Positions 1 to 9,100 of a DNA stretch of 16,384 nt are shown here, one piece after another. The stretch is taken from positions 1 to 16,384 of the forward strand of contig DATJST010000053.1 of the NCBI GenBank assembly GCA_035503975.1. Direction: 5' to 3'. Source of the DNA: DATJMJ01 sp035503975. GTDB taxonomy: Bacteria; Actinomycetota; Acidimicrobiia; Acidimicrobiales; Palsa-688. The notes below the pieces were generated by a model. It saw only the letters and a list, made by a program, of their open reading frames with translations. It had not been told where the DNA came from and did no database searches. Each line of letters starts with the position of its first letter. The stretch's first letter is position 1. The position numbers were made by a program, and so were the translations under genes.

Positions 1-1366
1 GCGGTCCAACCTGCAACCCGGGCAGATAGACCCCACGAGCCCGGTCTTTGTCTACGTGTCGCAGAACAACAGCAACGACTGGTTGTTCCTCAAGAAGTTG
101 GCTGCCGATGTCGGCTACGAAGTCCTGGTCGAAGATGGGAAGCTGCATTTCCGCCAGCCCGCATCGTCGTCAGCCGGGCCTACCCAAGGAAGCCTCACCA
201 ACACCGACGACCCTTTGGCCTTGACCATGGGTGCGCACATCCTGCGGCTACGCAGCGTCATCACATCGGCCGACCAGGTCAGCCAAGTTGAGGTTCGGGG
301 CTGGGACCCGCTGCAGAAACAGACCATTACCGGTAGCGCTTCAGCCGGCACCGCCTCGGCGACCGTCGGAACCAGCCCGTCCGACCTGGCCAGCACGTTC
401 GGGAGTGCCACCCTTTACGGCGTGGGCGTACCCTATTCCAACCAAACTGAGGTGGACACAGCGGCCAAGGCGCTGGCAGAAAATATCAGCAGCGCTTTTG
501 CCGAGGTGGAGGGTGTGGCGAGGGGTAATTCCAAATTGCGGGCAGGCGTCGCGGTAAGCCTGAGCCTGGTGGGCGACCCCTTCGACGGCAAGTACACCCT
601 GACTGCGGTACGCCACAAGTACGAGCCGAGCGAAGGCTATACAACGGCTTTTACCGTGAGCGGGCGCAACCAGCGGTCTTTATTGGGACTGGCTTCTTCG
701 GGCAGCCCGGGCGGCGGCCCTGGAGCGTCGGCGCCGCCGATCGCGGGCGTGGTACCGGCGTTGGTCACCGACGTCAATGACCCGAACAACCTCGGGCGGG
801 TCAAGCTCAGCTTTCCCTGGCTGTCGGACTCCTTTAGCTCCGATTGGGCGCGCATGGTCCAGATCGGTGCCGGCGGCAACCGAGGCGCGTCGTTCCTCCC
901 CGAAGTAAACGATGAGGTGCTGGTTGCATTCGAGCAGGGTGATTGGCGCCGTCCCTACGTCATCGGCAGCCTGCACAATGGGGTGGACACGCCCATGCTG
1001 GGCGACGGGCTCATTGACGGCACCTCGGGGGCGGTCAAGCGGCGCGGCCTCATTTCCAAGCGCGGCCACGCGCTCATTTTCTTCGACGACCCATCCGACG
1101 ACGGCGCCGTCTTGATGACCGGTGACCACAACTTGCGGCTCTCGCTCAACGCCGGTACCACCACGGTGAAAATCACCAGCAGCGGCGAAGTAAAGATCGA
1201 CTCGCAGCAGGATGTGACCATTAGTTCTCAGGCCGGCATAACGCTGGATGCCCAAGGCTCGCTCACGATGCAGGGCGACAGTGTCTCCATCAGCGCCCAG
1301 AGCAGCGTATCGCTGAGCGCCAACGCTGACGTAAGCGTGGCGGGCAACCCCATAAAGCTCAATTAG
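1..1366 (+). CDS. VgrG/gpV-type baseplate spike protein (5' partial)
   Basis: The central spike of a contractile tail-like particle (VgrG, or gpD+gpV of phages; Afp8-like in extracellular contractile injection systems). The frame is open to the left edge (first whole codon at base 2), so the N-terminus is missing; a GTG at 56 is internal, because the residues before it (FVYVSQNNSNDWLFLKKLA) are the conserved gpD core. Visible parts, numbered from that GTG: gpD-like domain to about residue 215, a Gly/Ser/Pro linker, then a gpV OB-fold at about 226-312 (V-DVNDPNNLGRVKLSFPW, with a later WRRPYVIGSLHNG), and a C-terminal run of short alternating beta repeats (about 360-436) that should form the needle. 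No effector domain follows the needle. It is first in the visible baseplate operon, 17 bp before the gp25 gene. The tip protein (PAAR) is not adjacent but sits at 11015. Confidence 0.9.
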   Translation, partial: RSNLQPGQIDPTSPVFVYVSQNNSNDWLFLKKLAADVGYEVLVEDGKLHFRQPASSSAGPTQGSLTNTDDPLALTMGAHILRLRSVITSADQVSQVEVRGWDPLQKQTITGSASAGTASATVGTSPSDLASTFGSATLYGVGVPYSNQTEVDTAAKALAENISSAFAEVEGVARGNSKLRAGVAVSLSLVGDPFDGKYTLTAVRHKYEPSEGYTTAFTVSGRNQRSLLGLASSGSPGGGPGASAPPIAGVVPALVTDVNDPNNLGRVKLSFPWLSDSFSSDWARMVQIGAGGNRGASFLPEVNDEVLVAFEQGDWRRPYVIGSLHNGVDTPMLGDGLIDGTSGAVKRRGLISKRGHALIFFDDPSDDGAVLMTGDHNLRLSLNAGTTTVKITSSGEVKIDSQQDVTISSQAGITLDAQGSLTMQGDSVSISAQSSVSLSANADVSVAGNPIKLN

Positions 1367-1383
1367 TCCAATCGAGGGGCAGC

Positions 1384-1788
1384 ATGAGCGAAGATTTCAT
1401 AGGAAAAGGCTGGGCCTTCCCGCTACGTGTGGATGCCACGGGCGGCATCGCCCTGGTGGCACGCGAACAGGAGCTGGCCGAGAGCATCCGGCTCATCCTG
1501 AGCACTGCTCGCGGGGAGCGGCCCATGCGCCCGGAGTTCGGGTGTGGCATCCACGACCAGATTTTCTCACCTATGGACGCGACGACGGCAGGCCGTGTGG
1601 CCTACGACGTGCGGGCCGCGCTCGAGCGCTGGGAACCGCGCGTCGAGGTTGGCGACGTGGACGTGACCTACGCCGCCGAGCGGCCGGGCGCCATGTACGT
1701 GAAGATCAATTACACCGAAAAGGAAACCAACGACCGGCGCAACCTCGTCTTTCCCTTCTACATCATCCCCGAGGAGCGCGAGCAGTAA
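1384..1788 (+). CDS. gp25/GPW-like baseplate wedge protein
   Basis: A 134-residue protein of the GPW/gp25 family (T4 gp25, Afp9-like), a small baseplate wedge component that links the hub to the first sheath ring. The family signature is clear: an N-terminal GKGWAFPL segment, a helix containing ESIRLILSTARGERPMRPEFG (residues about 34-54) and a C-terminal beta region ending in VFPFYIIP. The length is usual for the family. A Shine-Dalgarno-like AGGGG lies just before the ATG. The stop overlaps the next start (TAATG), which indicates translational coupling with the J-like gene. Nothing unusual is seen. Confidence 0.92.
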   Translation: MSEDFIGKGWAFPLRVDATGGIALVAREQELAESIRLILSTARGERPMRPEFGCGIHDQIFSPMDATTAGRVAYDVRAALERWEPRVEVGDVDVTYAAERPGAMYVKINYTEKETNDRRNLVFPFYIIPEEREQ

Positions 1789-3755
1789 TGGCATTGCCTG
1801 TCCCCAACCTCGACGACCGCCGCTTCCAAGACCTGGTAGACGACGCCAAACGTATGGTGCAGCAACGCTGCCCGGAATGGACCGACCACAACGTATCGGA
1901 TCCGGGCGTCACGCTGATCGAGACCTTCGCCTTCATGGTCGACCAGCTCCTGTACCGGCTCAACCGGGTGCCCGACCGCAATTTTGTGAAGTTCTTGGAA
2001 CTTTTTGATATCCGGCTCTTCCCCCCGGTGGCGGCCCGCGCCCCCGTCACCTTCTGGCTGTCGGCGCCCCAGCCCGACGTGGTGCGCATCCCGGGCGGGA
2101 CCGAGGTCGCCACCGTCCGCACGGAGACCGACGAGGCCGTGATCTTCACCGTTGACAACGATCTCGACGTCATCCCCTGCAGCTTGGCTGCGTTGCGCAG
2201 CCAGCCGCTCAACGGTGCCTTCCGCGACCACGCCGAGTCGCTCCAGACCGGGGTGAGCATGCCGTGCTTCGGGATGCCGCCGCAGCCGGGAGACGCCCTG
2301 TACGTGGGACTGTCAGACCCCGTGCCCCGTTGCGCCGTGGCGCTGCGCTTCAAGTGCCACATCGAAGGCGTCGGCGTTGACCCGCTCGACCCCCCGCTGC
2401 GGTGGGAGGCCTACGACGGCAACGACTGGGCGCACTGCGAGCTGGAAAAGGACGAGACCGGGGGGCTCAACCGGCCGGGGGACATCATTATCCACGTCCC
2501 ACCTACGCACGTTGCGAGCGTGCTCGACCAGGAACGGGCTGGTTGGCTGCGCGCCATTATCATCCCGGCTGTCCCCGGCCAGCCTCAGTACTCGTCGTCT
2601 CCCCAGGTGGACGGGTTGTCGGCTTTCACGGTTGGGGGGACTACGCCGGTTTCCCACGCCAAGACCATCGAGGCGGAGGTATTGGGTAGCTCCACTGGGG
2701 CACCTTCGCAGCGCTTCAAGGTCAAAGAGACCCCGGTGCTGGCGGGAGGGGAGCGGGCCGTCGTCGAGGTGAGCCAAGGCGAGGGCTGGGAAGACTGGCA
2801 CGAGGTCGAGGGATTTGCGGATAGCACTTTCTTCGACAAACATTTCGTGTTCGACCGGACTGTGGGCGAGATCGCCTTCGGTCCCGCCGTCCGTTTCGAG
2901 GACGGCGCTGTACGCCACTACGGGTCCTCGCCTCCCAAGGGAGCCCTGCTCAGGCTGCGCGCGTACCGTACAGGCGGAGGCAGCCGGGGCAACGTAGCCA
3001 AGGGCACGATCGTCATGCCCCGCCGTGCCATCCGCTACGTGACCCGGATCGTCAACCGGCATGCCGCCTCGGGGGGGGTCGATGGCGAGACCCTGGACGA
3101 AGCCAAGGTGCGCGGCCCTATCCAGCTACGGACTCGGAACCGGGCCGTAACGGCTCAGGATTTCGAGCAATTGGCTCGCGAGGCGGCGCCAGAGGTGGCA
3201 CGGGTGCGTTGCGTCCCAGCCGGCACGGCCGATAACGCGGCACCGGGCGGTGCTTTCGAGGGGGTGCGGGTCCTGGTGGTGCCCGAGGTGTCGGGAGACG
3301 AGTCGGGCCGGCTGCGCTTCGAACAGCTCATATTGGACGAGCAGCTGCTCCAGCGCATCACCGAGTACCTCGACGAGCGCCGCGTCGTGGGCACCAGGTT
3401 CACCGTCGAACCGCCCCACTACCAGGGCATAACCGTTGTAGCTCGGATCCTCGCCCGCCGTTGGGCGCGGCCATCGGTAGTAGAGGCGGCCGCCCGGCGG
3501 GCTTTGTACCGCTACTACGACCCCGTAGTCGGGGGCCCGGACGGTGACGGCTGGCCCTTTGGTCGGCCGGTCCACGTGGGCGAGGTGTACGCGGTCATCC
3601 AGCGCATCGAAGGTGTCGAGTACATCGAAGATGTGAGGCTGTTTGCCGCCGACCCCCTGACGGGCCAGCGCGGCGACGCCACCCAGCGCCTCGAGTTAGC
3701 CTCCCACTCACTGGTTTTCAGCTACGAGCACCATGTGCGGGTGGAGCGGCCATGA
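1788..3755 (+). CDS. Baseplate J-like assembly protein
   Basis: A 655-residue protein resembling the large putative baseplate assembly proteins (baseplate J family, Afp11/T4 gp6-like) that build the wedge ring around the spike. The N-terminus has the typical pattern LPVPNLDDRRFQDL, then PEWTDHNVSDPG and QLLYRLNRVPDRN (about residues 3-65). The middle is a beta-rich insertion. The C-terminal third contains the J-like core, with TAQDFEQLAREAAPEVARV at about residues 454-472. The open frame extends upstream to 1542, but that part overlaps the gp25 gene in another frame and is Arg-rich shadow; the ATG at 1788 begins the conserved N-terminus and overlaps the upstream stop, so it is taken as the start. 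The stop overlaps the next start (ATGA). Confidence 0.92.
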   Translation: MALPVPNLDDRRFQDLVDDAKRMVQQRCPEWTDHNVSDPGVTLIETFAFMVDQLLYRLNRVPDRNFVKFLELFDIRLFPPVAARAPVTFWLSAPQPDVVRIPGGTEVATVRTETDEAVIFTVDNDLDVIPCSLAALRSQPLNGAFRDHAESLQTGVSMPCFGMPPQPGDALYVGLSDPVPRCAVALRFKCHIEGVGVDPLDPPLRWEAYDGNDWAHCELEKDETGGLNRPGDIIIHVPPTHVASVLDQERAGWLRAIIIPAVPGQPQYSSSPQVDGLSAFTVGGTTPVSHAKTIEAEVLGSSTGAPSQRFKVKETPVLAGGERAVVEVSQGEGWEDWHEVEGFADSTFFDKHFVFDRTVGEIAFGPAVRFEDGAVRHYGSSPPKGALLRLRAYRTGGGSRGNVAKGTIVMPRRAIRYVTRIVNRHAASGGVDGETLDEAKVRGPIQLRTRNRAVTAQDFEQLAREAAPEVARVRCVPAGTADNAAPGGAFEGVRVLVVPEVSGDESGRLRFEQLILDEQLLQRITEYLDERRVVGTRFTVEPPHYQGITVVARILARRWARPSVVEAAARRALYRYYDPVVGGPDGDGWPFGRPVHVGEVYAVIQRIEGVEYIEDVRLFAADPLTGQRGDATQRLELASHSLVFSYEHHVRVERP

Positions 3756-4345
3756 GCGTTTCGACCCGCGGCCTGATGCGCGGGACAGCGACCCCCCACC
3801 CGCTCGAAAGGCTGCTGCCCGGGCCGTTCCTCGATGACGACGAGGAGCCGAGCGGCCGCAAGAGGGATTCGTTCGCCCGCCGCTTCTGCGCCGGCCTGGA
3901 CGGCGTGCTCGCTCCGGTGCCGGTGACCCTCGACTGCCTGGACGCCTACTTCGACCCCCGGCTCGCGCCGCTCGACTTCCTCGAGTGGTTGGCGGGCTGG
4001 TTCGGGGTAACTCTCGACCAGAACTGGTCCGAACCGCAGCGCCGCGCCCTGGTCAGGCACGCCGGCGAGCTCTACCGCTGGCAAGGGACGCGGCGGGGGA
4101 TCGCTGAGCACATCCGTCTCTACGCCGGGGTGGAACCCGAGGTCACCGACTCGGGTGCCGGCACCTGGTCGGCCGAGGCCGGTGGCGCCCTCCCCGGTAG
4201 CGACGCCTGCGAACTCCACGTGACGGTCACTGTCAGCGCTGACAGCGAGTTGGACGAGCGCCGCTTGGACGCCCTCGTGGCAGCCGCCAAGCCCGCTCAC
4301 GTGCGCCACCGCGTCACGGTCGTGCGCCGGGCCGGCAAGAAGTAA
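3752..4345 (+). CDS. Phage tail protein I-like baseplate protein
   Basis: A 197-residue protein resembling the tail-protein-I-like family found directly after J-like genes in tail-like particles; it probably completes the baseplate wedge (P2 gpI/T4 gp53 role by analogy). Supporting segments are LAPLDFLEWLAGWFGVTLD (about residues 71-89), a helix with RRALVRHAGELYRWQGTRRG, and HIRLYAGVEPEV. The C-terminus (VTVVRRAGKK) is basic. Its ATG overlaps the stop of the J-like gene, so the two are probably coupled. It is the last gene of the visible baseplate operon; no tail-fibre gene follows. Part of its 3' end is duplicated just downstream (4399-4435). Confidence 0.88.
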   Translation: MSVSTRGLMRGTATPHPLERLLPGPFLDDDEEPSGRKRDSFARRFCAGLDGVLAPVPVTLDCLDAYFDPRLAPLDFLEWLAGWFGVTLDQNWSEPQRRALVRHAGELYRWQGTRRGIAEHIRLYAGVEPEVTDSGAGTWSAEAGGALPGSDACELHVTVTVSADSELDERRLDALVAAAKPAHVRHRVTVVRRAGKK

Positions 4346-4435
4346 GCCGGGCGGCGGGCGGCGGGCGGCAGCGGCCTAGCCCGGTCACCTGCGCCCAGGC
4401 GTGACGGTCGCGCGCCGGGCCGGCAAGAAGTAAGC
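4311..4435 (+). repeat. Duplicated 3' end of the tail-protein-I gene
   Basis: Bases 4311-4347, covering the last codons and stop of the tail gene, recur at 4399-4435 (offset 88 bp) with 35 of 37 positions identical by eye, including the GCCGGCAAGAAGTAAGC core. Weaker similarity extends about 18 bases further upstream in both copies, and both are followed by GGCGGGCGGCAGC-like sequence. The second copy is out of frame with any complete gene. It looks like a local tandem duplication or the last trace of a second, paralogous tail gene. An 11-bp GCGCCCAGGCG motif also occurs twice nearby (4391 and 4434). Confidence 0.8.
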
Positions 4436-4501
4436 GCCCAGGCGCCACGGCGACTGGCGGCGGGCGGCAGCCGTCAAGCCCGTGAGCGTGCACGCCTTTT
4501 T

Positions 4502-4534
4502 GGCACAAAGCCTCCTTTGCGGCGCAAAGCCTCC
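4502..4534. repeat. Two 14-bp direct repeats with a central palindrome
   Basis: GGCACAAAGCCTCC (4502-4515) and GGCGCAAAGCCTCC (4521-4534) match at 13 of 14 positions with a 19-bp period. Between and within them CTTTGC-GGC-GCAAAG (4515-4529) is a perfect inverted repeat. It lies about 25 bases upstream of the HNH-gene promoter and could be a regulator site or a weak hairpin after the baseplate operon. No T-run follows on either strand, so it is not a convincing intrinsic terminator. The rest of 4346-4560 shows only the duplicated gene end and GC-rich sequence. Confidence 0.5.
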
Positions 4535-4559
4535 GCTTCTCCGCTGTGCCGCTGTGTGC

Positions 4560-4588
4560 TTGACAGTCGAACATACGTTTGGTACGAT
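4560..4588 (+). promoter_or_regulatory. Promoter of the DUF222/HNH gene
   Basis: TTGACA at 4560-4565 matches the sigma-70-type -35 consensus exactly. A 17-bp spacer separates it from TACGAT at 4583-4588, which fits the actinobacterial -10 pattern TAnnnT. Transcription would start near 4595, about 110 bases before the proposed start codon. The spacer is occupied by a LexA-like box, so the promoter is probably SOS-regulated. Confidence 0.7.
4567..4582. promoter_or_regulatory. Putative LexA (SOS) box
   Basis: TCGAAC-ATAC-GTTTGG matches 10 of the 12 specified positions of the mycobacterial/actinobacterial SOS box TCGAAC-N4-GTTCGA. It fills the spacer between the -35 and -10 elements, where bound LexA would block RNA polymerase. 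LexA boxes in front of DUF222/HNH genes are known for the 13E12 family in Mycobacterium tuberculosis, which supports the assignment. Confidence 0.65.
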
Positions 4589-4706
4589 TGTGGTCGGAGC
4601 AGTTAGCCTCGTGGCCGGCTTGGTAGGCCTCCTCTTCGCACATGGTGCGCGTCGCTGGGATGTGCAGCGGCACGCCCCGCCGCCAGTGAGCTCGAAGGGA
4701 GGTCGC

Positions 4707-6046
4707 TTGAAGACTGAGACCGTACCGTCGCCGCGCGGTACGCCGGGCGCTGGCACGGGTGTGCCATCCGATGAAGCGCTCTTCCTACCGCCAGCCGCTG
4801 CCCACGTGCTCGCGGCCGCCGATGCGCTCCCGGCTGCCGATGTGCTCGCGGCTGCCGAAGTGCTCGCGGCCGCAGAAGTACTGGTCCGCCGAGTGGCCCG
4901 TTTTGATGCCCGTTCGGCCAGCCCGGAGAGTTGCGCCAGAGTCGCCGAGGCACTCGGGCGCGTGGAGAAGGCTTGCGGTGCCTGCCGGGCGCGGGCCGCT
5001 GCCAGGGCTGTCGCTGCCGGTTTGCACAAGGCGCGGGGCTTTGCGGACGGCGCCGAGTGGGCTTCGCGCTCGAGCGGGAGCAGCCTGGGCGAGGCCCGCT
5101 CCGAGCTGGCCACAGTGGCCGCACTGTCCGGCCTGCATGTGACACAGGCCGCCCTGGACGCCGTGGACATTTCGCTCGCTCAGGCCGCGCCGAAGTGGCA
5201 AGGGCGGCACACGCAGCGCCCGGCTCGGAGGGGGCCATGGTCGAGCTGGCCCGCCGCCACGGGCTCGGCGTCGTCCGGGGGCAGGCGCGCCACGTAGTCC
5301 TTGGTGCCGAGGACCCCGAAGATGCGGCCCGAGCGAGGCGAGGTGGGCGGAGCCTGCGCCACTGGGTTGATACGACGGGCATGGTGCGCTTGTCCGCTTA
5401 CCTGGTGCCCGAGGTGGGCCAGCCGCTCCTGGCCGCGGTCGATGCACTGGCCCACAGCCTGCGGCGCAACGCTCAGGTCAAAGAGCCCTTCGAGGCGCAC
5501 GCCGCCGACGCCCTGGTGGCCTTGCTCTCAGGCCAGGGCGCCGCCAAGGTGCGTACGGTGCTCAACCTTGTGGTTGACATCTCCGCCTATCGGCGCGGCC
5601 ATGCGCACCCCGGAGAGGTGAGCGCGATGGTCGGCGGTCCCCCGCTCACGGTTAGCGACATCCGGCGTATGGCGGCCGACGCGTTCATCAAGGCCGTCAT
5701 ACATGACGGGGTGAAGGTGCGCAGGATCTGGCACCAGGGCCGTCACCTTCCGGCCACTTTGCGCACCGCGCTCGAGCTCGGTGCCCCGCCGGGTTTTGAA
5801 GGGGCCACCTGCGCCGAACTGGGGTGCGGTCGCCGCCATGGGCTGCAGTGGGACCACGTGGGCCCGGTAGCCAACTGCGGGCCGACGAGCTACGACAACC
5901 TCCAGCCGTTGTGCTACCCGCACCACAGCGAAAAGACTGAGCGCGACCGTAGGGCTGGGTTATTGGGCCCGAGGGGACAACGGTCCCGACGCCGCAGCCA
6001 GGCCCCACCAACTGTTAGTGAGATCCAAAGCAAGTTGCGCGAATAA
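4707..6046 (+). pseudogene. DUF222/13E12-type HNH endonuclease, frameshifted
   Basis: A protein of the actinobacterial DUF222-HNH family, read in two frames. The proposed start is TTG 4707, four bases after GGGAGG, but that spacing is short. The first frame runs to about 5186 (160 residues), with the DUF222 helices and ending in DISLAQA. The homology continues one frame over from 5189 as AEVARAAHAAPGSEGAM and reaches the stop at 6046 (about 285 residues). The net shift is +2 or -1 at about 5187, in GCCGCGCC, which is not a known slippery site. The joined length of about 445 residues is normal for the family. The C-terminal HNH domain is intact in sequence: C-x4-C, then LQWDHVGPV, DNLQPLCYPHH and KT. 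Either a real pseudogene or an assembly/sequencing error; a functional fused protein cannot be excluded. It has its own SOS-like promoter and is not coupled to the tail genes. Confidence 0.8.
4806..4877 (+). repeat. Four 18-bp tandem repeats in the HNH gene
   Basis: Four imperfect copies of GTGCTCGCGGCCGCCGAT, beginning at 4806, 4824, 4842 and 4860, encode VLAAAD, ALPAAD, VLAAAE and VLAAAE. They sit just before the conserved DUF222 helices and would add an Ala-rich amphipathic helix. The unit is a multiple of three, so changes in copy number would keep the frame. Confidence 0.85.
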
Positions 6047-6080
6047 CCGGGCCGGATGCTTGCTGCTTGCACCTTGAAAA

Positions 6081-6098
6081 CTCAATAGGCTCAATAGG
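6081..6098. repeat. 9-bp tandem repeat in the convergent intergenic gap
   Basis: CTCAATAGG occurs twice in direct succession (6081-6089, 6090-6098), inside the 70-bp gap between the HNH gene and the convergent regulator gene. No stem-loop with a T-run is seen here on either strand, so no terminator is called although two genes converge. Confidence 0.6.
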
Positions 6099-6116
6099 TC
6101 CGTGCGGTCCTGGGCT

Positions 6117-9100
6117 TTAGGCGCCGGTTGCCTGGGGCAACGGGGCGACCCCAAGCTCGGCCAGCATACGCTCGTAGTCGTGACGGGCGCGGGCACTGGC
6201 GGCCTGGTTGGCTCCTTGGTCGTGCGCCGCGATCATGAGCTTCCAGAGCGGGTCGCAGTAGCGGTCGACGGACAGGCCCCAGGTCGCTGCGGCCGCCGCT
6301 TCGGCCGTCTGCCCGAGGTCGAGAAGCGCCTCCGCCAGCTGCTGGCTGGCCTCGGAAATCATTAGGCGGTAGCGCTCGCGCGGCGCGAGCACCCACTCGA
6401 CCGTGCCCTCGTCCGCGAGCAGTTCGCCACGGTACAGGGCAACCGCCACCCGCAGGGCTCCGACCGCATCGTCGTTGCGCCGGTCCTGGCGCAACCGCCG
6501 GCCACGATTGACGTGTGCCTCAAGTTGGGCGAGGTCATGTGTCCCCGAGCGGCCGAGGTCGAGCGCGTAGGAAGGCCCCTTGCGCGCCACCAGTGCCCCA
6601 GCCCCACTGCCCGCCTGGGCCTCGAGCAGCTGGCGCAGCGAGGAGACAGCAACTTGGAGGCCGTGCTTGGCGGCGCCGGCGTCGTCGACCGACCAAAGGG
6701 TGGCACAGAGCACGTCCCGGTGTACGTACTCACCGGGGTGCAGAGCCAGAAAATGCAACAGGGACCGCACCCCAGGCCGGGCCAGGCCGGCATCGACCAC
6801 CCGTCCGCCCACCGTGAGCACGAACTTGCCGAGGCAGCGGACGTCGACCGTATTGACCTCCACCGCGTCGGCCGCCTCCGCCGCCGCCCGCGCCACCGCC
6901 GAGGTAACCGTCCTCGCGCCCGCCTCCGCCGGCTCGTCACTGCCCCGCCCTCCCGTCTCCGGTCCTGCCACCCCACCCAAACCCGCAGAGGCGGGGCCGC
7001 TCAGGCTGCCGCCCTGGCTCGAGCCTCCAGCCGCACCGCTGCGACCGCTCGCGGCCAGCGCCTGCTCCACAAGGGGAGCCATGGGCATCACGCCCTCGAG
7101 CTCGAGGACGCTGGCCGCGGCCCGCCAACCCGGTCCGCCCAGCGCGGCTGCCTCGACCAGCACCGAGAGGGCTGCGGCGCCAGGACATGCCACCCCTCGC
7201 GCCAATTGGTCGGCGCTGGCGGCTCGGTGCAGCGCGCCCTTGGCGTCCGTGGGCAGCATGCCGAGGCTGGCCGCCGCGCCCGCCCAGGCCGAGACGACCG
7301 GCGCCTGCAACGACATCCCCAGGACGGCAGCACGCTCGAAGCACGGCACTGACTGCGCCGCTTGGCCGGCCGCCAGCTGCGCGCAACCTTCGACGGCGGC
7401 GAACAGCAAGTCGGCCCATGGGTTCTCGGTGGCCATCGCCTCGGCGCGGCTGGCTTCCAGCTGGGCCAGCAGCGCCTGGGGGCGTCCCGCGACCGCATGC
7501 AGGAGCCGGCCGAGCCAGGCGGGCACCTGGGCGTCGAGATGGTCGAGGGTGGCGGCCAGGGCGGCCGGGCCGTAGGGCCGCCCGGTCAGACGAGAGGTGA
7601 ACCACAAGGCCAGTTCGGCCCACCTGCGCAGGGCGGAGCGTTCCGGGGCGTCTTCGTCCTCGGCCAGGATGGCGTGCGCTTGGGCGACATGGCCAGCGGC
7701 GAGGGCGGCCAACCCGCCCGCCAGTTGCGCCCCGGTGCCCCGGACCAATGCGCCGTCGGCACCGGCGAGCGGGTTGCGGGCCAGCGCCCGCCGGAGTTGC
7801 CCTGTCCAGTCGTGGGGCACGCTCGACGCGGGGTCGATCCAGCCGGTCAATTGGAAGCGTTCCCTTTGGGACGTCCGGCGCACGAGGGTCCCGCCGGCCA
7901 GTTCCTCAGCCCGTCGGTAGGTCTCTACGGCCGCCTGCCAATGGCCCGACCGGACCTGGCGGCGAGCGAGCCCGAGCTGGTACCAAGCATCGTGGTCGGC
8001 GACTGCGGACGGCATGCCGTCGTTCCATGGCCCCAGGGCGGCTACGGCCCGGTCACCCGACAGGCCGAGCAGGCGGTCGGCGGCAACCCATTCCTGTGCC
8101 CGGTAATAGCAACGCAGCGCCTCGGAGACCGAGCCGGCGGCTTCGAGGATGGCGCCGGCCTCGGCGTAGATGCCGCGCACCGCTTCCTCGCCCACTTCGT
8201 CGAGGAGCAGCTCCTCGAGGAACGAACGCAGCACCTCGTGCTCCTGGTAGGTCGTGCCCCCGTCGTGGCTCAGGAGAAAAAGGTGCCGCCTGGCCAGCTC
8301 GTCCAGGCGCCGGGAGCTCCCGGTCGTTTTCAGCAACTGGTCGCACCACGGGCCTGAGAGCCGCCCGAGCACGCAGGTCCTGACCAGGAAGTCGCGCTGC
8401 TCGGGCTCGAGCGTGGCCAGCACGTTGCGGGTCAGGTAATCCCGAGTGTCGAGCAGCCGGCTCGAGAGGGAAGCGAGGACACCCCTGCGTTCGGCCGAAG
8501 AGCTGTTGGTCGTGGCCAAGCGGAACAGGGACAAGCCCGCGGCCCACCCTCCGGTGCGCCGGGCAAGCTCGGCCACCTCCTCTGGCATCAGCCGCACCCC
8601 GTAATGCAGCGTGAACAGCTCCTCCACTTCCCATGACCGGAACCGCAGGTCGTCCGGCCCGATCTCGGCCACGTGCCCGGCGAGGCGCCACCGGGACAGG
8701 TCGAACGCCGGCGGGTGCCGGCCCGCCAGCACCATGTGCACATGAGGCGGCAGGTAACTGACGAGCCGTTCGAGTTCCGACTCAGCCGCGGTGGCGAGCA
8801 GGGTGTGGGCGTCGTCGACGACGATGACAAGGGGCCGGGGAGCGGTTTCCAGGACTGCGGCGGCCTTGTCCACCGAGTCCCAGCCGCCAGTCAGCTCCGG
8901 CAGCGCCTGGCGGACCGCACTCTCGAGGTAGCGCAACAGCCGAGCCGGGTCGGCGTCGGCCATGCCCGCTTGGTACCAGGCCACCGCACCGTCCCCGCCC
9001 GCCTTCGAACTCGCGAACATTGCGAGCAGCGTCGTCTTGCCTGAACCCGCGGGTGCAACCACCACGGTCAGCGGGAAGCGCCAGCTGGCCTCGAGCAGCA

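Noticed and set aside
1542..1787. Upstream extension of the J-like frame over the gp25 gene
   Set aside because: Arg-rich out-of-frame shadow of gp25; the conserved J-like N-terminus starts exactly at ATG 1788.
4434..4445. GCGCC-CA-GGCGC as a terminator after the baseplate operon
   Set aside because: The loop has only two bases and no T-run follows.
4482..4706. In-frame upstream extension of the HNH gene, with a membrane-segment-like stretch (TIVVGAVSLVAGLVGLLF)
   Set aside because: It would place the consensus promoter and SOS box inside the coding region; the TTG at 4707 follows a GGGAGG site and directly precedes family-like sequence.
4707..6046. The HNH protein as a toxic cargo of the injection system
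   Set aside because: DUF222/HNH genes are common multi-copy chromosomal genes in actinobacteria; it has its own SOS-like promoter, no loading signal that I can see, and a broken frame.
7362..8383. Long plus-strand open frames inside the regulator gene
   Set aside because: High-GC antisense shadows; the minus-strand frame has full domain support.
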